Source of the DNA: Mycolicibacterium pyrenivorans
GTDB taxonomy: Bacteria; Actinomycetota; Actinomycetes; Mycobacteriales; Mycobacteriaceae
Direction of reading: 5' to 3'
Length of the DNA: 47,613 nt
Assembly (NCBI RefSeq): GCF_025821625.1
Contig: NZ_JACKSH010000248.1
Span: forward strand, 1 to 47,613
Positions within the stretch are counted from its first letter, which is position 1, and each line of letters starts with the position of its first letter. The notes under the pieces were generated by a model. It made no database searches. It was not told the origin of the DNA and was given only the letters and a program-made list of their open reading frames with translations. Of the stretch, positions 17,343-26,164 are shown one piece after another. The position numbers and the translations under genes were made by a program.

Positions 17343-17975
17343 ATGAAATCGCGGTGGGTTCCCTACGCCACAACGCCCGGGCGGCTGATGACGCAACTGT
17401 TCAGCGATGCGGTGGTGATCGCCTGGACGGCGATCTGGGTGTTCGTCGGCATCGCGGTGCACTCCGCGGTGGCCACGATCGCCGAGTTCGGCTACCGGGT
17501 GGAGAGCGGCGCCAACGGGGTGGCGGGCAATCTCGACTCGGCAGGCGAGAACGCCGGGGGCTTCCCGCTCATCGGCGACGATCTGGCCAAGCCGCTGACC
17601 GCGGCCGGTGACGCGGCCCGCGAGATCGCGGGCGCCGGGCAGACGCTGGGGGTCACGGCGGGGTGGCTGGCCTGGCTGCTCGCCCTTGCGGTGGCCGCAC
17701 CACCGATCCTGGCGCTGATGATGCCGTGGCTGTTCCTGCGGGTGCGGTTCTTCCGGCGCAAGTGGACCGCCGTGACGCTGGCGTCCACGGCGGCGGGCGA
17801 GCAACTGCTGGCGCTGCGGGCGCTGGCCAACCGTCCGCTGACCAAGCTCGCGGCGATCAGCACCGATCCGGTGGGCGCGTGGCGGGATCAGGATCCCGTC
17901 GCCATCCGCGGGCTGGCCGCTCTCGAGTTGCGTGCGTCGGGCATCCGGGCCGCCGGCCTGAAACGGGCCCAGTAA
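17343..17975 (+). CDS. Conserved mycobacterial membrane protein
   Basis: A 210-residue protein with two strong membrane segments: one at about 18-45 (VVIAWTAIWVFVGIAVHSAVA) and one at about 110-135 (LAWLLALAVAAPPILALMMPW). Between them lies a Gly/Ala-rich, probably extracytoplasmic region, and the C-terminal 75 residues are soluble. The start MKSRWVPYATTPGR matches the mycobacterial family (Rv0779c by synteny); GTG at 17331 would add four residues. No function is recognised. It is divergent from purC and convergent with the DUF1707 gene. Confidence 0.8.
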   Translation: MKSRWVPYATTPGRLMTQLFSDAVVIAWTAIWVFVGIAVHSAVATIAEFGYRVESGANGVAGNLDSAGENAGGFPLIGDDLAKPLTAAGDAAREIAGAGQTLGVTAGWLAWLLALAVAAPPILALMMPWLFLRVRFFRRKWTAVTLASTAAGEQLLALRALANRPLTKLAAISTDPVGAWRDQDPVAIRGLAALELRASGIRAAGLKRAQ

Positions 17976-17977
17976 CC

Positions 17978-17996
17978 GCCGAAATGGCATTCCGGC
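17978..17996. repeat. 19-base near-palindrome after the membrane-protein gene
   Basis: GCCGAAATGGCATTCCGGC begins three bases after the TAA stop and is palindromic at 8 of 9 pairs around a central G. The core AATGGCATT also occurs after enc (7876-7884), and a relative (AATTGCATT) sits in the long inverted repeat after adhB (40614-40670). It may be a transcription-end element or a small dispersed repeat. Nothing else is seen in the 99-base gap to 18074. Confidence 0.4.
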
Positions 17997-18074
17997 AGGG
18001 CCCCTCTCGTACTTTCACTGCGTGGATGCAATCTCGGCGCGAACCAACTGGCTCACCGACCCCATCAGCTTTCC

Positions 18075-18635
18075 TCAGCTGAGTAATCGCCGCAGCGTGG
18101 TGCCCAACGGATGCCGCGCGGTCAGCGACCCGAACCGAACCCGGCCGGTGACCACGACGTGCAGCCGAGGCGACGGCGGGCTCGTCGCCACCTTGACGTC
18201 AGTGGACGACGCGAAATTGCCCACTCCGTTGATGTCGGCGGTCGCGCCGTCGGGAAGGATCAGCTCGGTGGAGCCGAAGTAGTCGTCGATCTCGATCTCC
18301 ACGACCGGTCTCTGCAACACCGCGGAGGTGAAATCGAGGGTGGTCGAGCACATCCGGGTGACCAGCTTCAATCGCGGCGGCACGGTCCACTGTCCCTTGC
18401 GGGTGATGCTCGACATCCAACTGCGCAGCACGTCCTGCTGGACGAGGGCCGGTTCGCGGCGGACGTGCGGAAGGTCAGCGATGACGACGTCGAGTTCGCG
18501 ACGGGTCCGCGCGGCCAGCACCACATCAACCCTCTCGGTGAACTCGTCGAGGGTCAACATGCCCTGGCCGACGGCCTGCTCGAGGATCTGGTTCACCGCG
18601 GCACGATCGGCGTCCGAGGCTCTGATGTCGCTCAT
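18075..18635 (-). CDS. DUF1707 domain protein
   Basis: A 186-residue protein. Residues 3-56 form a DUF1707 domain (IRASDADRAAVNQILEQAV, then LTLDEFTERV and RRELDVVIADLP), a short helical module common in actinobacteria and often attached to membrane or adhesin-like segments. The rest is beta-rich and resembles the cell-wall-active/LiaF-like C-terminal fold (VEIEIDDYFGSTELILPDG). There is no membrane segment. The start ATG at 18635 overlaps the cyp126 stop (ATGA), so it is translationally coupled to that P450. Function unknown. Confidence 0.85.
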   Translation of the reverse strand: MSDIRASDADRAAVNQILEQAVGQGMLTLDEFTERVDVVLAARTRRELDVVIADLPHVRREPALVQQDVLRSWMSSITRKGQWTVPPRLKLVTRMCSTTLDFTSAVLQRPVVEIEIDDYFGSTELILPDGATADINGVGNFASSTDVKVATSPPSPRLHVVVTGRVRFGSLTARHPLGTTLRRLLS

Positions 18636-19858
18636 CGCTTCAGCTCCACCACCAGGTGCCGGATCCCGGTGTGCCGATTGCTTCGTGCCCACTCCACCGG
18701 CTCGACGAGCTGCACCGACGCGAACCGGCCGAGCAGCTCCTCGAAAAGCACCCGCAGCTCCAGGCGGGCCAGATTCGCCCCGAGGCAGTAGTGCAAACCC
18801 TGACCGAAACCCAAGTGCGGGTTGGGTTTACGAGAGATGTCGAACCGATCCGGGTCGGTGAACGCGGCGGGGTCGCGGTTGGCCGAGCCCTCCCACACCA
18901 GCACCTTCTGACCCGGCTCCACGGCGTGTCCGCCCAGTGTGGCCGCGCGGGTCGCGGTGCGCCGCTTCGACGGCGACGGTGAGGTCCACCGCACCATCTC
19001 CTCGATGGCCGTCGGCAACAGCGCGGTGTCGGAACGCAGCGCCTCGAACGTCCCGGGATGTTCGGCCAGCGCGAGCAACCCGCCGGCGATCGAGTTGCGG
19101 GTGGTCTCGGCGCCCGCGCTGAACAGCAGGTTGAAGAACAGATAGCTCTCGATGTCCGACAGCGTGGGGTCCTCGGAGTTGACCACCAGCGACAGCATGT
19201 CGTCGGTGGGCTGTGCCCGTTTGGCGGCGATCAGCTCCTGGCCGTAGGCGTACATCCGCGAGCCGGCCTCCTCGACGGACAGCCGGGTGATGGACGCCTT
19301 GCGCGAGCCACCGAAGTCGAAGCTGGGCTCGATCGCCTCGAACAGCCAATGCCGTTCGGAATCAGGCACTCCCAGCAGGATGCAGATCATCTGCATCGGC
19401 ACCTCGGCCGCGATGTCGGTGAGGAAATCAAAGGGCACGCCCGGTTCGACCTGGTCCAATAGCCGGCGGGCCCTGGAACGGAGGTCGTCTTCGACGCGGC
19501 GGATCATGCGTGGCGTCAGCCCCGAGCTGACCAGCCGGCGCACCGCGGAGTGTCGCGGGTCGTCCATCATGTTCAGCAGCTGACCCGCGATCGACAGGTC
19601 CTGCAGCAGCGTGCCCCCGAACGGCCGGTCACCGCCGGTCACCGACGAATAGGTCTCCGGATCCCGAAACACCGCAAGGGTTTCCGCGTGGGTCGCGACA
19701 GACCAGAAGCCCTCGCCGTCGGGTGTGTTCTCGGTGGGCTCGTGCCAGTAGACCGGTGCTTCGCGGCGGTGCACGGCGAACAGGTCGTGCGGGAAGCCGT
19801 TCGCGAAGTTGTCCAGATCGGTGAAGTCGATCCCGGCCAGCTCCACGGCAGCGCTCAC
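18632..19858 (-). CDS. cyp126: Cytochrome P450 CYP126
   Basis: A 408-residue soluble P450. The oxygen-activating I-helix is FSAGAETTRNSIAGG, the K-helix ExxR is EEMVRW, and the haem loop is FGQGLHYCLG with the thiolate Cys358. Its position directly after purB, and the overlap on both sides, match cyp126 of M. tuberculosis, whose physiological substrate is not established. No dedicated redox partner is adjacent. The start overlaps the purB stop by four bases (19855-19858) and the stop overlaps the DUF1707 start, so one transcript should carry purB, cyp126 and the DUF1707 gene. Confidence 0.95.
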   Translation of the reverse strand: MSAAVELAGIDFTDLDNFANGFPHDLFAVHRREAPVYWHEPTENTPDGEGFWSVATHAETLAVFRDPETYSSVTGGDRPFGGTLLQDLSIAGQLLNMMDDPRHSAVRRLVSSGLTPRMIRRVEDDLRSRARRLLDQVEPGVPFDFLTDIAAEVPMQMICILLGVPDSERHWLFEAIEPSFDFGGSRKASITRLSVEEAGSRMYAYGQELIAAKRAQPTDDMLSLVVNSEDPTLSDIESYLFFNLLFSAGAETTRNSIAGGLLALAEHPGTFEALRSDTALLPTAIEEMVRWTSPSPSKRRTATRAATLGGHAVEPGQKVLVWEGSANRDPAAFTDPDRFDISRKPNPHLGFGQGLHYCLGANLARLELRVLFEELLGRFASVQLVEPVEWARSNRHTGIRHLVVELKR

Positions 19859-21273
19859 AGGATCGCGTCCGACGTGTACTTGGCGGCTTCGGGATAGCGG
19901 CCGATCAGGTCGTCGACCGCCGCGGCCACCCGGTCGACCTGATCTCCCGCGGCGCCGCTGAACACTTGCTTGTCGGCGAGCGCGTCGTCGAGCGCCACCC
20001 GGTCGAGCGGCAGCCGGGGATCGGCGGCGAGCCGGTCCAGTAGATCGGGCTCCGCTCCGCGCTCGCGCATCGCCAGCGCGACCGCGACCGCGTGTTCCTT
20101 GATGACCTCGTGGGCGGTCTCCCTGCCCACTCCCGCCCGGACCGCGGCGATCAGGATGCGAGTGGTGGCCAGGAACGGCAGATAGCGGTCGAGCTCGCGC
20201 TGGATCACCGCGGGATAGGCGCCGAATTCGTCGAGCACCGTCAGGAAGGTCTCCGTCTGGCCGTCGAGCGCGAAGAACGCGTCGGGAAGCGCCACCCGGC
20301 GCACCACCGAGCAGAACACGTCACCTTCGTTCCATTGCGCGCCCGCGAGTTCGGCTGCCATCGAGGCATATCCGCGCAGCACCACCTGCAGCCCGTTGAC
20401 GCGTTCGCAGCTGCGGGTGTTCATCTTGTGCGGCATCGCCGACGAGCCGACCTGCCCGGGGGCGAACCCCTCGGTCACCAGTTCGTGGCCGGCCATCAGC
20501 CGGATCGTGTGCGCCAGCGACGACGGGCCCGCGCCGAGCTGCACCAACGCCGACACCACGTCGTGGTCCAGCGAGCGGGGATAGACCTGTCCAACGCTGG
20601 TGAGGATCTCGGTGAAACCCAGGAACTGCGCGATGCGCCGTTCGAGGTCTGCCAGGCGCTCGGTGTCGCCGTCGAACAGGTCGAGCATGTCTTGGGCGGT
20701 GCCCATCGGGCCCTTGATGCCGCGCAACGGATAACGGTCGATGAGCTCGCTGATCCGCTGCAGGGCGATGAGCATCTCCTGGGCTGCGGAAGCGAAACGC
20801 TTGCCGAGGGTGGTGGCCTGCGCAGCGACGTTGTGGCTGCGACCGGCCATCACCAGGTCCCGGTAGAGCACCGCCCGCTCGGCGAGGCGGGCGACCACCG
20901 CGACGCCGTGGGCGTGCACGAGCTGCAGTGACCGGCGAATCTGCAGCTGCTCGACGTTCTCGGTGAGGTCGCGGCTGGTCATGCCCTTGTGCACGTGCTC
21001 GTGGCCGGCGAGCGCGTTGAACTCCTCGATGCGCGCCTTCACGTCGTGACGCAACACCCGTTCCCGGGCGGCGATCGACTCCAGGTCGACGTCGGTGAGG
21101 ACCCGTTCGTAGTCGTCGATGACCGTCTCCGGGACAGAGATTCCCAGCTCGGCCTGAGCCCGCAACACGGCAAGCCATAACCGCCGCTCCGTGACGATCT
21201 TGGCCTGCGGCGACCAGATGTCCACCATCTCGTCACTGGCGTAACGAGTGGCCAATACGTTCGGGATGCTCAC
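19855..21273 (-). CDS. purB: Adenylosuccinate lyase
   Basis: This enzyme removes fumarate from SAICAR and from adenylosuccinate, acting twice in purine synthesis. It has 472 residues, the length of the M. tuberculosis enzyme. Signatures are TSRDLTENVEQ with the catalytic-region residues, the GRSHNVAAQATTLGKRFAS region containing the general-acid His, and the fumarase-superfamily signature SSAMPHKMN. The reading frame is open for another 650 bases upstream, but GTG at 21273 (VSIPNVLATRYAS) is the family start. It is divergent from relZ across 64 bases. Confidence 0.98.
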   Translation of the reverse strand: MSIPNVLATRYASDEMVDIWSPQAKIVTERRLWLAVLRAQAELGISVPETVIDDYERVLTDVDLESIAARERVLRHDVKARIEEFNALAGHEHVHKGMTSRDLTENVEQLQIRRSLQLVHAHGVAVVARLAERAVLYRDLVMAGRSHNVAAQATTLGKRFASAAQEMLIALQRISELIDRYPLRGIKGPMGTAQDMLDLFDGDTERLADLERRIAQFLGFTEILTSVGQVYPRSLDHDVVSALVQLGAGPSSLAHTIRLMAGHELVTEGFAPGQVGSSAMPHKMNTRSCERVNGLQVVLRGYASMAAELAGAQWNEGDVFCSVVRRVALPDAFFALDGQTETFLTVLDEFGAYPAVIQRELDRYLPFLATTRILIAAVRAGVGRETAHEVIKEHAVAVALAMRERGAEPDLLDRLAADPRLPLDRVALDDALADKQVFSGAAGDQVDRVAAAVDDLIGRYPEAAKYTSDAIL

Positions 21274-21337
21274 GAATACACAGCCTATCGGTCCGATGAA
21301 ATACGACGGCGAGCCATCGATAAGGCACAGTTGCCCC

Positions 21338-23059
21338 ATGTTCTTCGTCGGACTCGACCTGGCCTGGGGCCAGCGCAAGCCCACGGGCGTCGCCGCCGTC
21401 GACGATGCCGGACGGCTGGTGTACGCCGGATCGGCCACCGACGACACCAGCATCCGGGCGGCGTTGGCGCCGTACACCGAAGGTGACTGCCTGGTGGCCA
21501 TCGACGCCCCGCTGATCGTCACCAACCCCACCGGCCAACGCCCCGCCGAGCGTGAGCTCAACGCCGACTTCGGCCGGTTCCAGGCCGGTGCGCACCCCTC
21601 CAACACCGGTAAACCCGAATTCGCCGACGTTCCACGGGGTGCGCGACTCGCGCGCGCGCTCGACCTCGACATGGACCCGCACTCGACGGCGCGGCGCCGG
21701 GCGATCGAGGTGTACCCGCATCCCGCGACGATCGCGCTGTTCCGGCTCGGCCGCACGCTGAAGTACAAGGCCAAGCCCGGCCGCAGCGTCGCGCAGCTAC
21801 GCGCGGAGTTGCTGCGCCTGATGGAACACATCGAGGAGCTCACCCAGGGCGACCCGGCGCTGCGCCTCGCCGACAGCGAGAGCTGGACGCACCTGCGCGG
21901 CATGGCCGAACGCGCCGAACGCAAGAGCGAACTGCGTCGCGTCGAGGATCCCGTGGACGCGGTGATGTGTGCCTATGTGGCGATGTACGCCACCCACAGG
22001 CCGGCAGACGTGACCGTGTACGGCGACGGGGAGACCGGCTACATCGTCACACCGTCGTTGCCCGCCGACCTGGAGCCGGCACCGCCGGAGCCGACGCCCG
22101 GCGCGATCCACGACGCCATCGCGACCTATGCCCAGCGCCGAACATCGCTCACGGCTTCGACCGGCCACTACCTGACGGCGGTCACCGGCCTGCTCGACGA
22201 CGCCGGCATCAACTACCTGAGTGTCACCGCGCGCACCAAGACCGTGGCGTCCTTCGCCGCGAAGGCGGACCGCACCGTCGACGGTCGCCGCCTCTACACC
22301 GATCCGCTCTCCGAGATCACCGACCAGATCGGCGTCCGGGTGATCACCTACCTGCGCGACGACGTCGCCGCGGTCGCCAACCTCCTCGGGGAGGAGATGC
22401 GGCTGCTCGACGACCGCGACATGGGGGTCGAGACGGCGAGCGAGGGCCGGTGGGGGTATGCCAGCAGGCACCTGCTGGTCGCCGTCGAAGGTGAACAGCA
22501 ACCGGCCTCGGTTCAGGTCCGGACGATCCTGCAGCACGCATGGGCGGAGTTCGAGCACGATGTCCGGTACAAGGGTTCGGTTCCCGAGGAGGACGCACCC
22601 GACCTGGACCGGCGCTTCACGCTGGCCGCCGGCCTGCTCGAGTTGGCCGACCGCGAGTTCTCGGCGATCCGCGAACGTCTCCGGTCGACCGTGCCCTCGG
22701 AGCGCGCGCCGCAGACCACCAGTGATCCCAGGATCCCGACGCCGGTGCTGGCCACGTATCTGAGCAACCGCTTCCCCGACGCCGGTTGGTCACGCACCGA
22801 GCACTACGCCTGGATCGCCGGCCTGCTGCTCGAGCTCGGCATCGACTCCGTCGACGGCGTGGAGGCCGTCCTCAGCCGCATCGACACGACCGCGGTCAAC
22901 GAGGCGATGGGTTACCGCTTCCCCGCGGGTGCGGTGCGCCGGCTCGACGACGTGCTGCTCGCGGCGTTCGGCACCCGGTATCTGCAGCTGGCAGGCAACG
23001 ACGACCGTAGTGCCCTGTTGGACAACAGATTCCAGCGACTACAGCAGGCAATGCCCTAG
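21338..23059 (+). CDS. relZ: RelZ-type fusion: DUF429/RNase HII-like domain plus (p)ppGpp synthetase domain
   Basis: A 573-residue two-domain protein. Residues 1-240 are a DUF429 fold related to RNase H (GLDLAWG with Asp7, VAIDAPL with Asp56, EDPVDAVM with Asp207 as candidate metal ligands). Residues about 260-412 are a RelA/SpoT synthetase domain (TKTVASFAAKADR, ITDQIGVRVITYL, GYASRHLLVAVEG, QVRTILQHAWAEFEHD). A helical tail follows. This architecture is that of the described M. smegmatis MS_RHII-RSD (RelZ), which makes alarmone and degrades RNA-DNA hybrids. The M. tuberculosis ortholog, as I recall, keeps only the first domain. Its stop shares CTAG with the convergent permease stop. Confidence 0.93.
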   Translation: MFFVGLDLAWGQRKPTGVAAVDDAGRLVYAGSATDDTSIRAALAPYTEGDCLVAIDAPLIVTNPTGQRPAERELNADFGRFQAGAHPSNTGKPEFADVPRGARLARALDLDMDPHSTARRRAIEVYPHPATIALFRLGRTLKYKAKPGRSVAQLRAELLRLMEHIEELTQGDPALRLADSESWTHLRGMAERAERKSELRRVEDPVDAVMCAYVAMYATHRPADVTVYGDGETGYIVTPSLPADLEPAPPEPTPGAIHDAIATYAQRRTSLTASTGHYLTAVTGLLDDAGINYLSVTARTKTVASFAAKADRTVDGRRLYTDPLSEITDQIGVRVITYLRDDVAAVANLLGEEMRLLDDRDMGVETASEGRWGYASRHLLVAVEGEQQPASVQVRTILQHAWAEFEHDVRYKGSVPEEDAPDLDRRFTLAAGLLELADREFSAIRERLRSTVPSERAPQTTSDPRIPTPVLATYLSNRFPDAGWSRTEHYAWIAGLLLELGIDSVDGVEAVLSRIDTTAVNEAMGYRFPAGAVRRLDDVLLAAFGTRYLQLAGNDDRSALLDNRFQRLQQAMP

Positions 23060-24501
23060 TCCGGACCCGCCCCTAGATGCGTGGGATCGGTGATCCGGGC
23101 GTCGCGGATGCCCAATTGCCGGTTGATCAGCTGGGTGAGGAAGAACAACGCCACACCGATGACGACCAGACCGCCGGCCACGATGTACTGCTGAACGGGA
23201 CGCCCCGACAGCGGGGTGACCAGGTACAGCGATGCCAGGAACCCGATGACCGGCAGCGCGGTCGGCGTCTTGAAGTGCCCGCCGGCCCGTACCACGTCGC
23301 GTCGCAGCGCGAGCACCGCGACGTTCACCACCGCGAACACTGCGAGCAGCAGCAGGGACGTGGTGCCGCCCAGCACCGCTATCGAGTCACTGCTGGCGAA
23401 CGCCGACACGTAGATGATCAGGCCGAAGGCGATCAGCGTGGTGAAGACGATCGCCACCCACGGGGAACGGCGGGTGGGATGCACAGTGCCCAGCACCTGC
23501 GGCAGCACCCGCTGGCGGGCCATGCCGTAGATCAGCCGGCTGGCCATCAGCATGTTGATCAACGCCGTGTTCGACACCGCGAACATCGTCATGAACGGCA
23601 GGATGTCGTCGATCGGCAGTCCGGGGGCCCCTGCCTTGACGACCTCGACGAGCGGGGTGTCGCTGTCCTTGAGCTCGCCGACCGGGACCAGCGCCACCGC
23701 CACGATGGAGACCATGACGTAGACCACGCCGGCGATCGACAGCCCGCTCAGCAGGATCTTGGGGAACGTCTTGACGGGATCCTTGGTCTCCTCGGCCATG
23801 TTCACCGAGTCCTCGAAGCCGACCATCGCGAAGAATGCCAGCGACGTGGCCGCCGTGACCGCCATGAAGGTGCTCTTGTCCTCGCCCGTCTCGAACGCGA
23901 CGATCCGGGAGAAGTCGACGTCCCCGCCGCCGGCGAAGCCGGTGAAGGCCCAGAAGCCGACCATGATGACGATCACCAGGCCGGTGATCTCCACGATGGT
24001 CAGGATCACGTTGAGCCGGACGCTCTCCCCGACTCCGCGGTAGTTGATCGCCGCCAGCGCGGCCATGAACGCCAAAGCCAGCAGCGCCACAACGAGTTTC
24101 GGCGCCTCGACGTCGACGCCTTCGAAGAAGTTCGCCGCGAATGCCCTGGAAGCCGTTGAGGCCGAGGTGATCCCGGAACACATCACGATGAACGCCACCA
24201 GGAACGTGATGAAGTGGATTCCGAAAGCCTTGTGCGCGTACAGTGCTGCGCCGGCCGCCTGCGGGTACTTGGTGACCAGCTCGAGATAGCTGAACGCGGT
24301 GATCGTGGCGATGGCGAATGCGATGAGGAACGGAAGCCACGCCGCCCCACCGACTTCGCCGGCCACGTCGCCGAGCAGCGCGTAGACGCCGGTGCCCAGG
24401 ATGTCGCCGACCACGAACAGCAGGAGCAGGCCGGGGCCCATCACCCGCTTCAGCTCGGGCTGTTGGTCACTGACCGCCCCGCCGGCTGTGGCCTCCGTCA
24501 T
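23056..24501 (-). CDS. APC family amino-acid permease
   Basis: A 481-residue integral membrane transporter with about twelve predicted helices. The first is GPGLLLLFVVGDILGTGVY with the APC substrate-binding GxG turn (residues about 24-42). A conserved FFAMVGFEDSVNMAEETKDP block follows helix six; it is characteristic of cationic amino acid and related APC permeases. The substrate is not predictable from sequence. ATG at 24501 is chosen because GGGGAGG lies just upstream; an earlier in-frame ATG has none. Upstream on the same strand is a TetR gene. The weak dyad GTGAT-N8-ATCAC at 24516-24533 lies before it. Confidence 0.93.
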   Translation of the reverse strand: MTEATAGGAVSDQQPELKRVMGPGLLLLFVVGDILGTGVYALLGDVAGEVGGAAWLPFLIAFAIATITAFSYLELVTKYPQAAGAALYAHKAFGIHFITFLVAFIVMCSGITSASTASRAFAANFFEGVDVEAPKLVVALLALAFMAALAAINYRGVGESVRLNVILTIVEITGLVIVIMVGFWAFTGFAGGGDVDFSRIVAFETGEDKSTFMAVTAATSLAFFAMVGFEDSVNMAEETKDPVKTFPKILLSGLSIAGVVYVMVSIVAVALVPVGELKDSDTPLVEVVKAGAPGLPIDDILPFMTMFAVSNTALINMLMASRLIYGMARQRVLPQVLGTVHPTRRSPWVAIVFTTLIAFGLIIYVSAFASSDSIAVLGGTTSLLLLAVFAVVNVAVLALRRDVVRAGGHFKTPTALPVIGFLASLYLVTPLSGRPVQQYIVAGGLVVIGVALFFLTQLINRQLGIRDARITDPTHLGAGPD

Positions 24502-24593
24502 CGCGCCTCCCCTGAGTGATCGCTTGGAATCACCCATCATCGATCAGGCCGCGTGGCCGTGCAGGGTCAACCGGAAAACCTCGCCGAGGAAAT

Positions 24594-25217
24594 TCACACG
24601 GCCGATCGTTGCGGCCCGTCGTCGAACGGCGCGAGGACGTCGAGCACGTCGATCAGGGTTGCTCTGGCGGTCGCGCGCGGACCGTCGCCGTCCCCGACCA
24701 GCGCGGCGACCACCGCGCCGTCGACCGCACACACCAGAGCGGTGAGCAGCTCGGCGCGGACCGTTCTGCCGGAACGTTCGACCACCTCGACGACGGCGTC
24801 GGTGCGCTGTTGCAGGAGGCGCCTCTGGATGTCGCGCAAGCCGGGTTGGCGCGCGCACGCGATGTACCGCTCGTACCGCGAGATGAGTTGTTCGGTCACG
24901 CGTTCCGGGCTCTCGCCGACGAGCAGATCGACCAGTACGTCGGCGATCGACTCCGCGCCGCGGCGACGGCGCGACAGCGTGGCGGCCCGGTCGCGCAGCT
25001 CCTCGGACTCGCGCGTCCCGACGTGTTCGACGGCCTTGGCGATGAGGTCTTCGAGCGACGAGAAGTAGTAGGTCGTCGACGCCAGCGGGAGGCCGGCGCG
25101 GCGTGCGACGGCACGGTGCCGCACAGCGTCGAAGCCGCCCTCGCACAGCAGGTCGGCGGCAGCGCTGACCAGCGCATACCGTCGACGTTCTCCCTTGGGA
25201 GTGACTGCTGCCGTCAC
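24594..25217 (-). CDS. TetR family transcriptional regulator
   Basis: A 207-residue TetR-type repressor. The helix-turn-helix is VRHRAVARRAGLPLASTTYYFSS at about 31-53, then an all-helical ligand domain. The start is GTG at 25217. It is 92 bases upstream of the permease gene on the same strand and divergent from the esterase gene, so either may be a target. The 80-base divergent gap holds a 10-base direct repeat CGGGGTTTCG (25238-25247 and 25252-25261), a possible binding site. Synteny suggests the ortholog of Rv0775. Confidence 0.92.
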   Translation of the reverse strand: MTAAVTPKGERRRYALVSAAADLLCEGGFDAVRHRAVARRAGLPLASTTYYFSSLEDLIAKAVEHVGTRESEELRDRAATLSRRRRGAESIADVLVDLLVGESPERVTEQLISRYERYIACARQPGLRDIQRRLLQQRTDAVVEVVERSGRTVRAELLTALVCAVDGAVVAALVGDGDGPRATARATLIDVLDVLAPFDDGPQRSAV

Positions 25218-25297
25218 CTATAGCATGGTGCCAGTCACGGGGTTTCGACATCGGGGTTTCGGCTAATCATCAGCCTTTACTCAGGCATTGCGATGGC

Positions 25298-26164
25298 ATG
25301 ATGGCGCGCATGTCAGCGATCAACCGCCGCGCCCTCCTGCACATCGGTCTGCGCACTGGCATCGCCGTCGCGGCCGGGGTCGCCGGAGCGTCCGCAGTGG
25401 GTGCCTCTGTGGCCGCAGCGGCACCGCCGGCACCGCTGGCACCACCTGTCCCGGCGCCGACATACACCACCGGCTCCTTCGCGTCTGCCGAACGCGGCGG
25501 CGCCGTGACGAACTGGATCATCGCGCGGCCGCCCGGCCAGACGGCGCCGCTACGGCCCGTGATCCTGCTGCACGGGAAGGACTCCAGCGCCCAGACCGTG
25601 ATGTCGATGGGTGCCGAGCAGTTCCTGGCCGATGCGGTGCGGGCCGGCCTACCGCCGTTCGCACTCGCCGCGGTCGACGGAGGCAACGGGTACTGGCACC
25701 GCCGCGCCTCCGGTGACGACTCCGGCGCGATGGTGCTCGACGAGTTCCTCCCTGTCTTGAGCGAACAGGGATTGGACACGTCCAGGGTGGGATTTCTCGG
25801 TTGGTCGATGGGCGGCTATGGCGCCATGTTGCTGGGCTCACGGCTGGGCGCCGGACGCACCGCCGCGATCTGCGCCGTCAGCCCCGCCCTCTGGTCATCG
25901 GCGGGGGCGGCCGCGCCAGGCGCGTTCGACGGCGCCGACGATTACGCCGCCAACAGCGTGTGGGGTCTGCCGGAGCTCGGGGCGATCCCGCTGCGGATCG
26001 ACTGCGGCAACGACGATCCGTTCTACGCGGCGACGCAGCAGTTCATCGCCCAGCTGCCCACCCCGCCGGCCGGCGGCTTCTCCCCCGGCGGGCACGACGC
26101 GTCGTTCTGGTCCACCCAGTTGAGTAACGAGCTGACCTGGGCGGCACCGCTGCTGACTGCCTAG
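25298..26164 (+). CDS. Exported alpha/beta-hydrolase esterase
   Basis: A 288-residue secreted hydrolase of the esterase D/antigen-85-like type. The N-terminus has a basic region (NRRALLHIGLRTG), a hydrophobic core and an Ala/Pro-rich linker to about residue 55; the paired Arg could allow Tat export. The triad is Ser170 (GWSMGGYG), Asp239 or Asp240 (CGNDDPF) and His266 (GGHDASFW). It resembles Rv0774c, described as a lipolytic esterase, by synteny. Three ATGs lie close together (25298, 25301 and 25310), so the start is uncertain. The stop shares CTAG with the convergent purD stop. Confidence 0.88.
   Translation: MMARMSAINRRALLHIGLRTGIAVAAGVAGASAVGASVAAAAPPAPLAPPVPAPTYTTGSFASAERGGAVTNWIIARPPGQTAPLRPVILLHGKDSSAQTVMSMGAEQFLADAVRAGLPPFALAAVDGGNGYWHRRASGDDSGAMVLDEFLPVLSEQGLDTSRVGFLGWSMGGYGAMLLGSRLGAGRTAAICAVSPALWSSAGAAAPGAFDGADDYAANSVWGLPELGAIPLRIDCGNDDPFYAATQQFIAQLPTPPAGGFSPGGHDASFWSTQLSNELTWAAPLLTA

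Noticed and set aside
21274..21924. N-terminal extension of purB by 217 codons
   Set aside because: The extension lies opposite relZ and is unlike any adenylosuccinate lyase; GTG at 21273 gives the exact family length of 472.
24516..24533. GTGAT-N8-ATCAC dyad before the permease as a TetR operator
   Set aside because: Only five bases per arm and no second copy; too weak to call as a feature.
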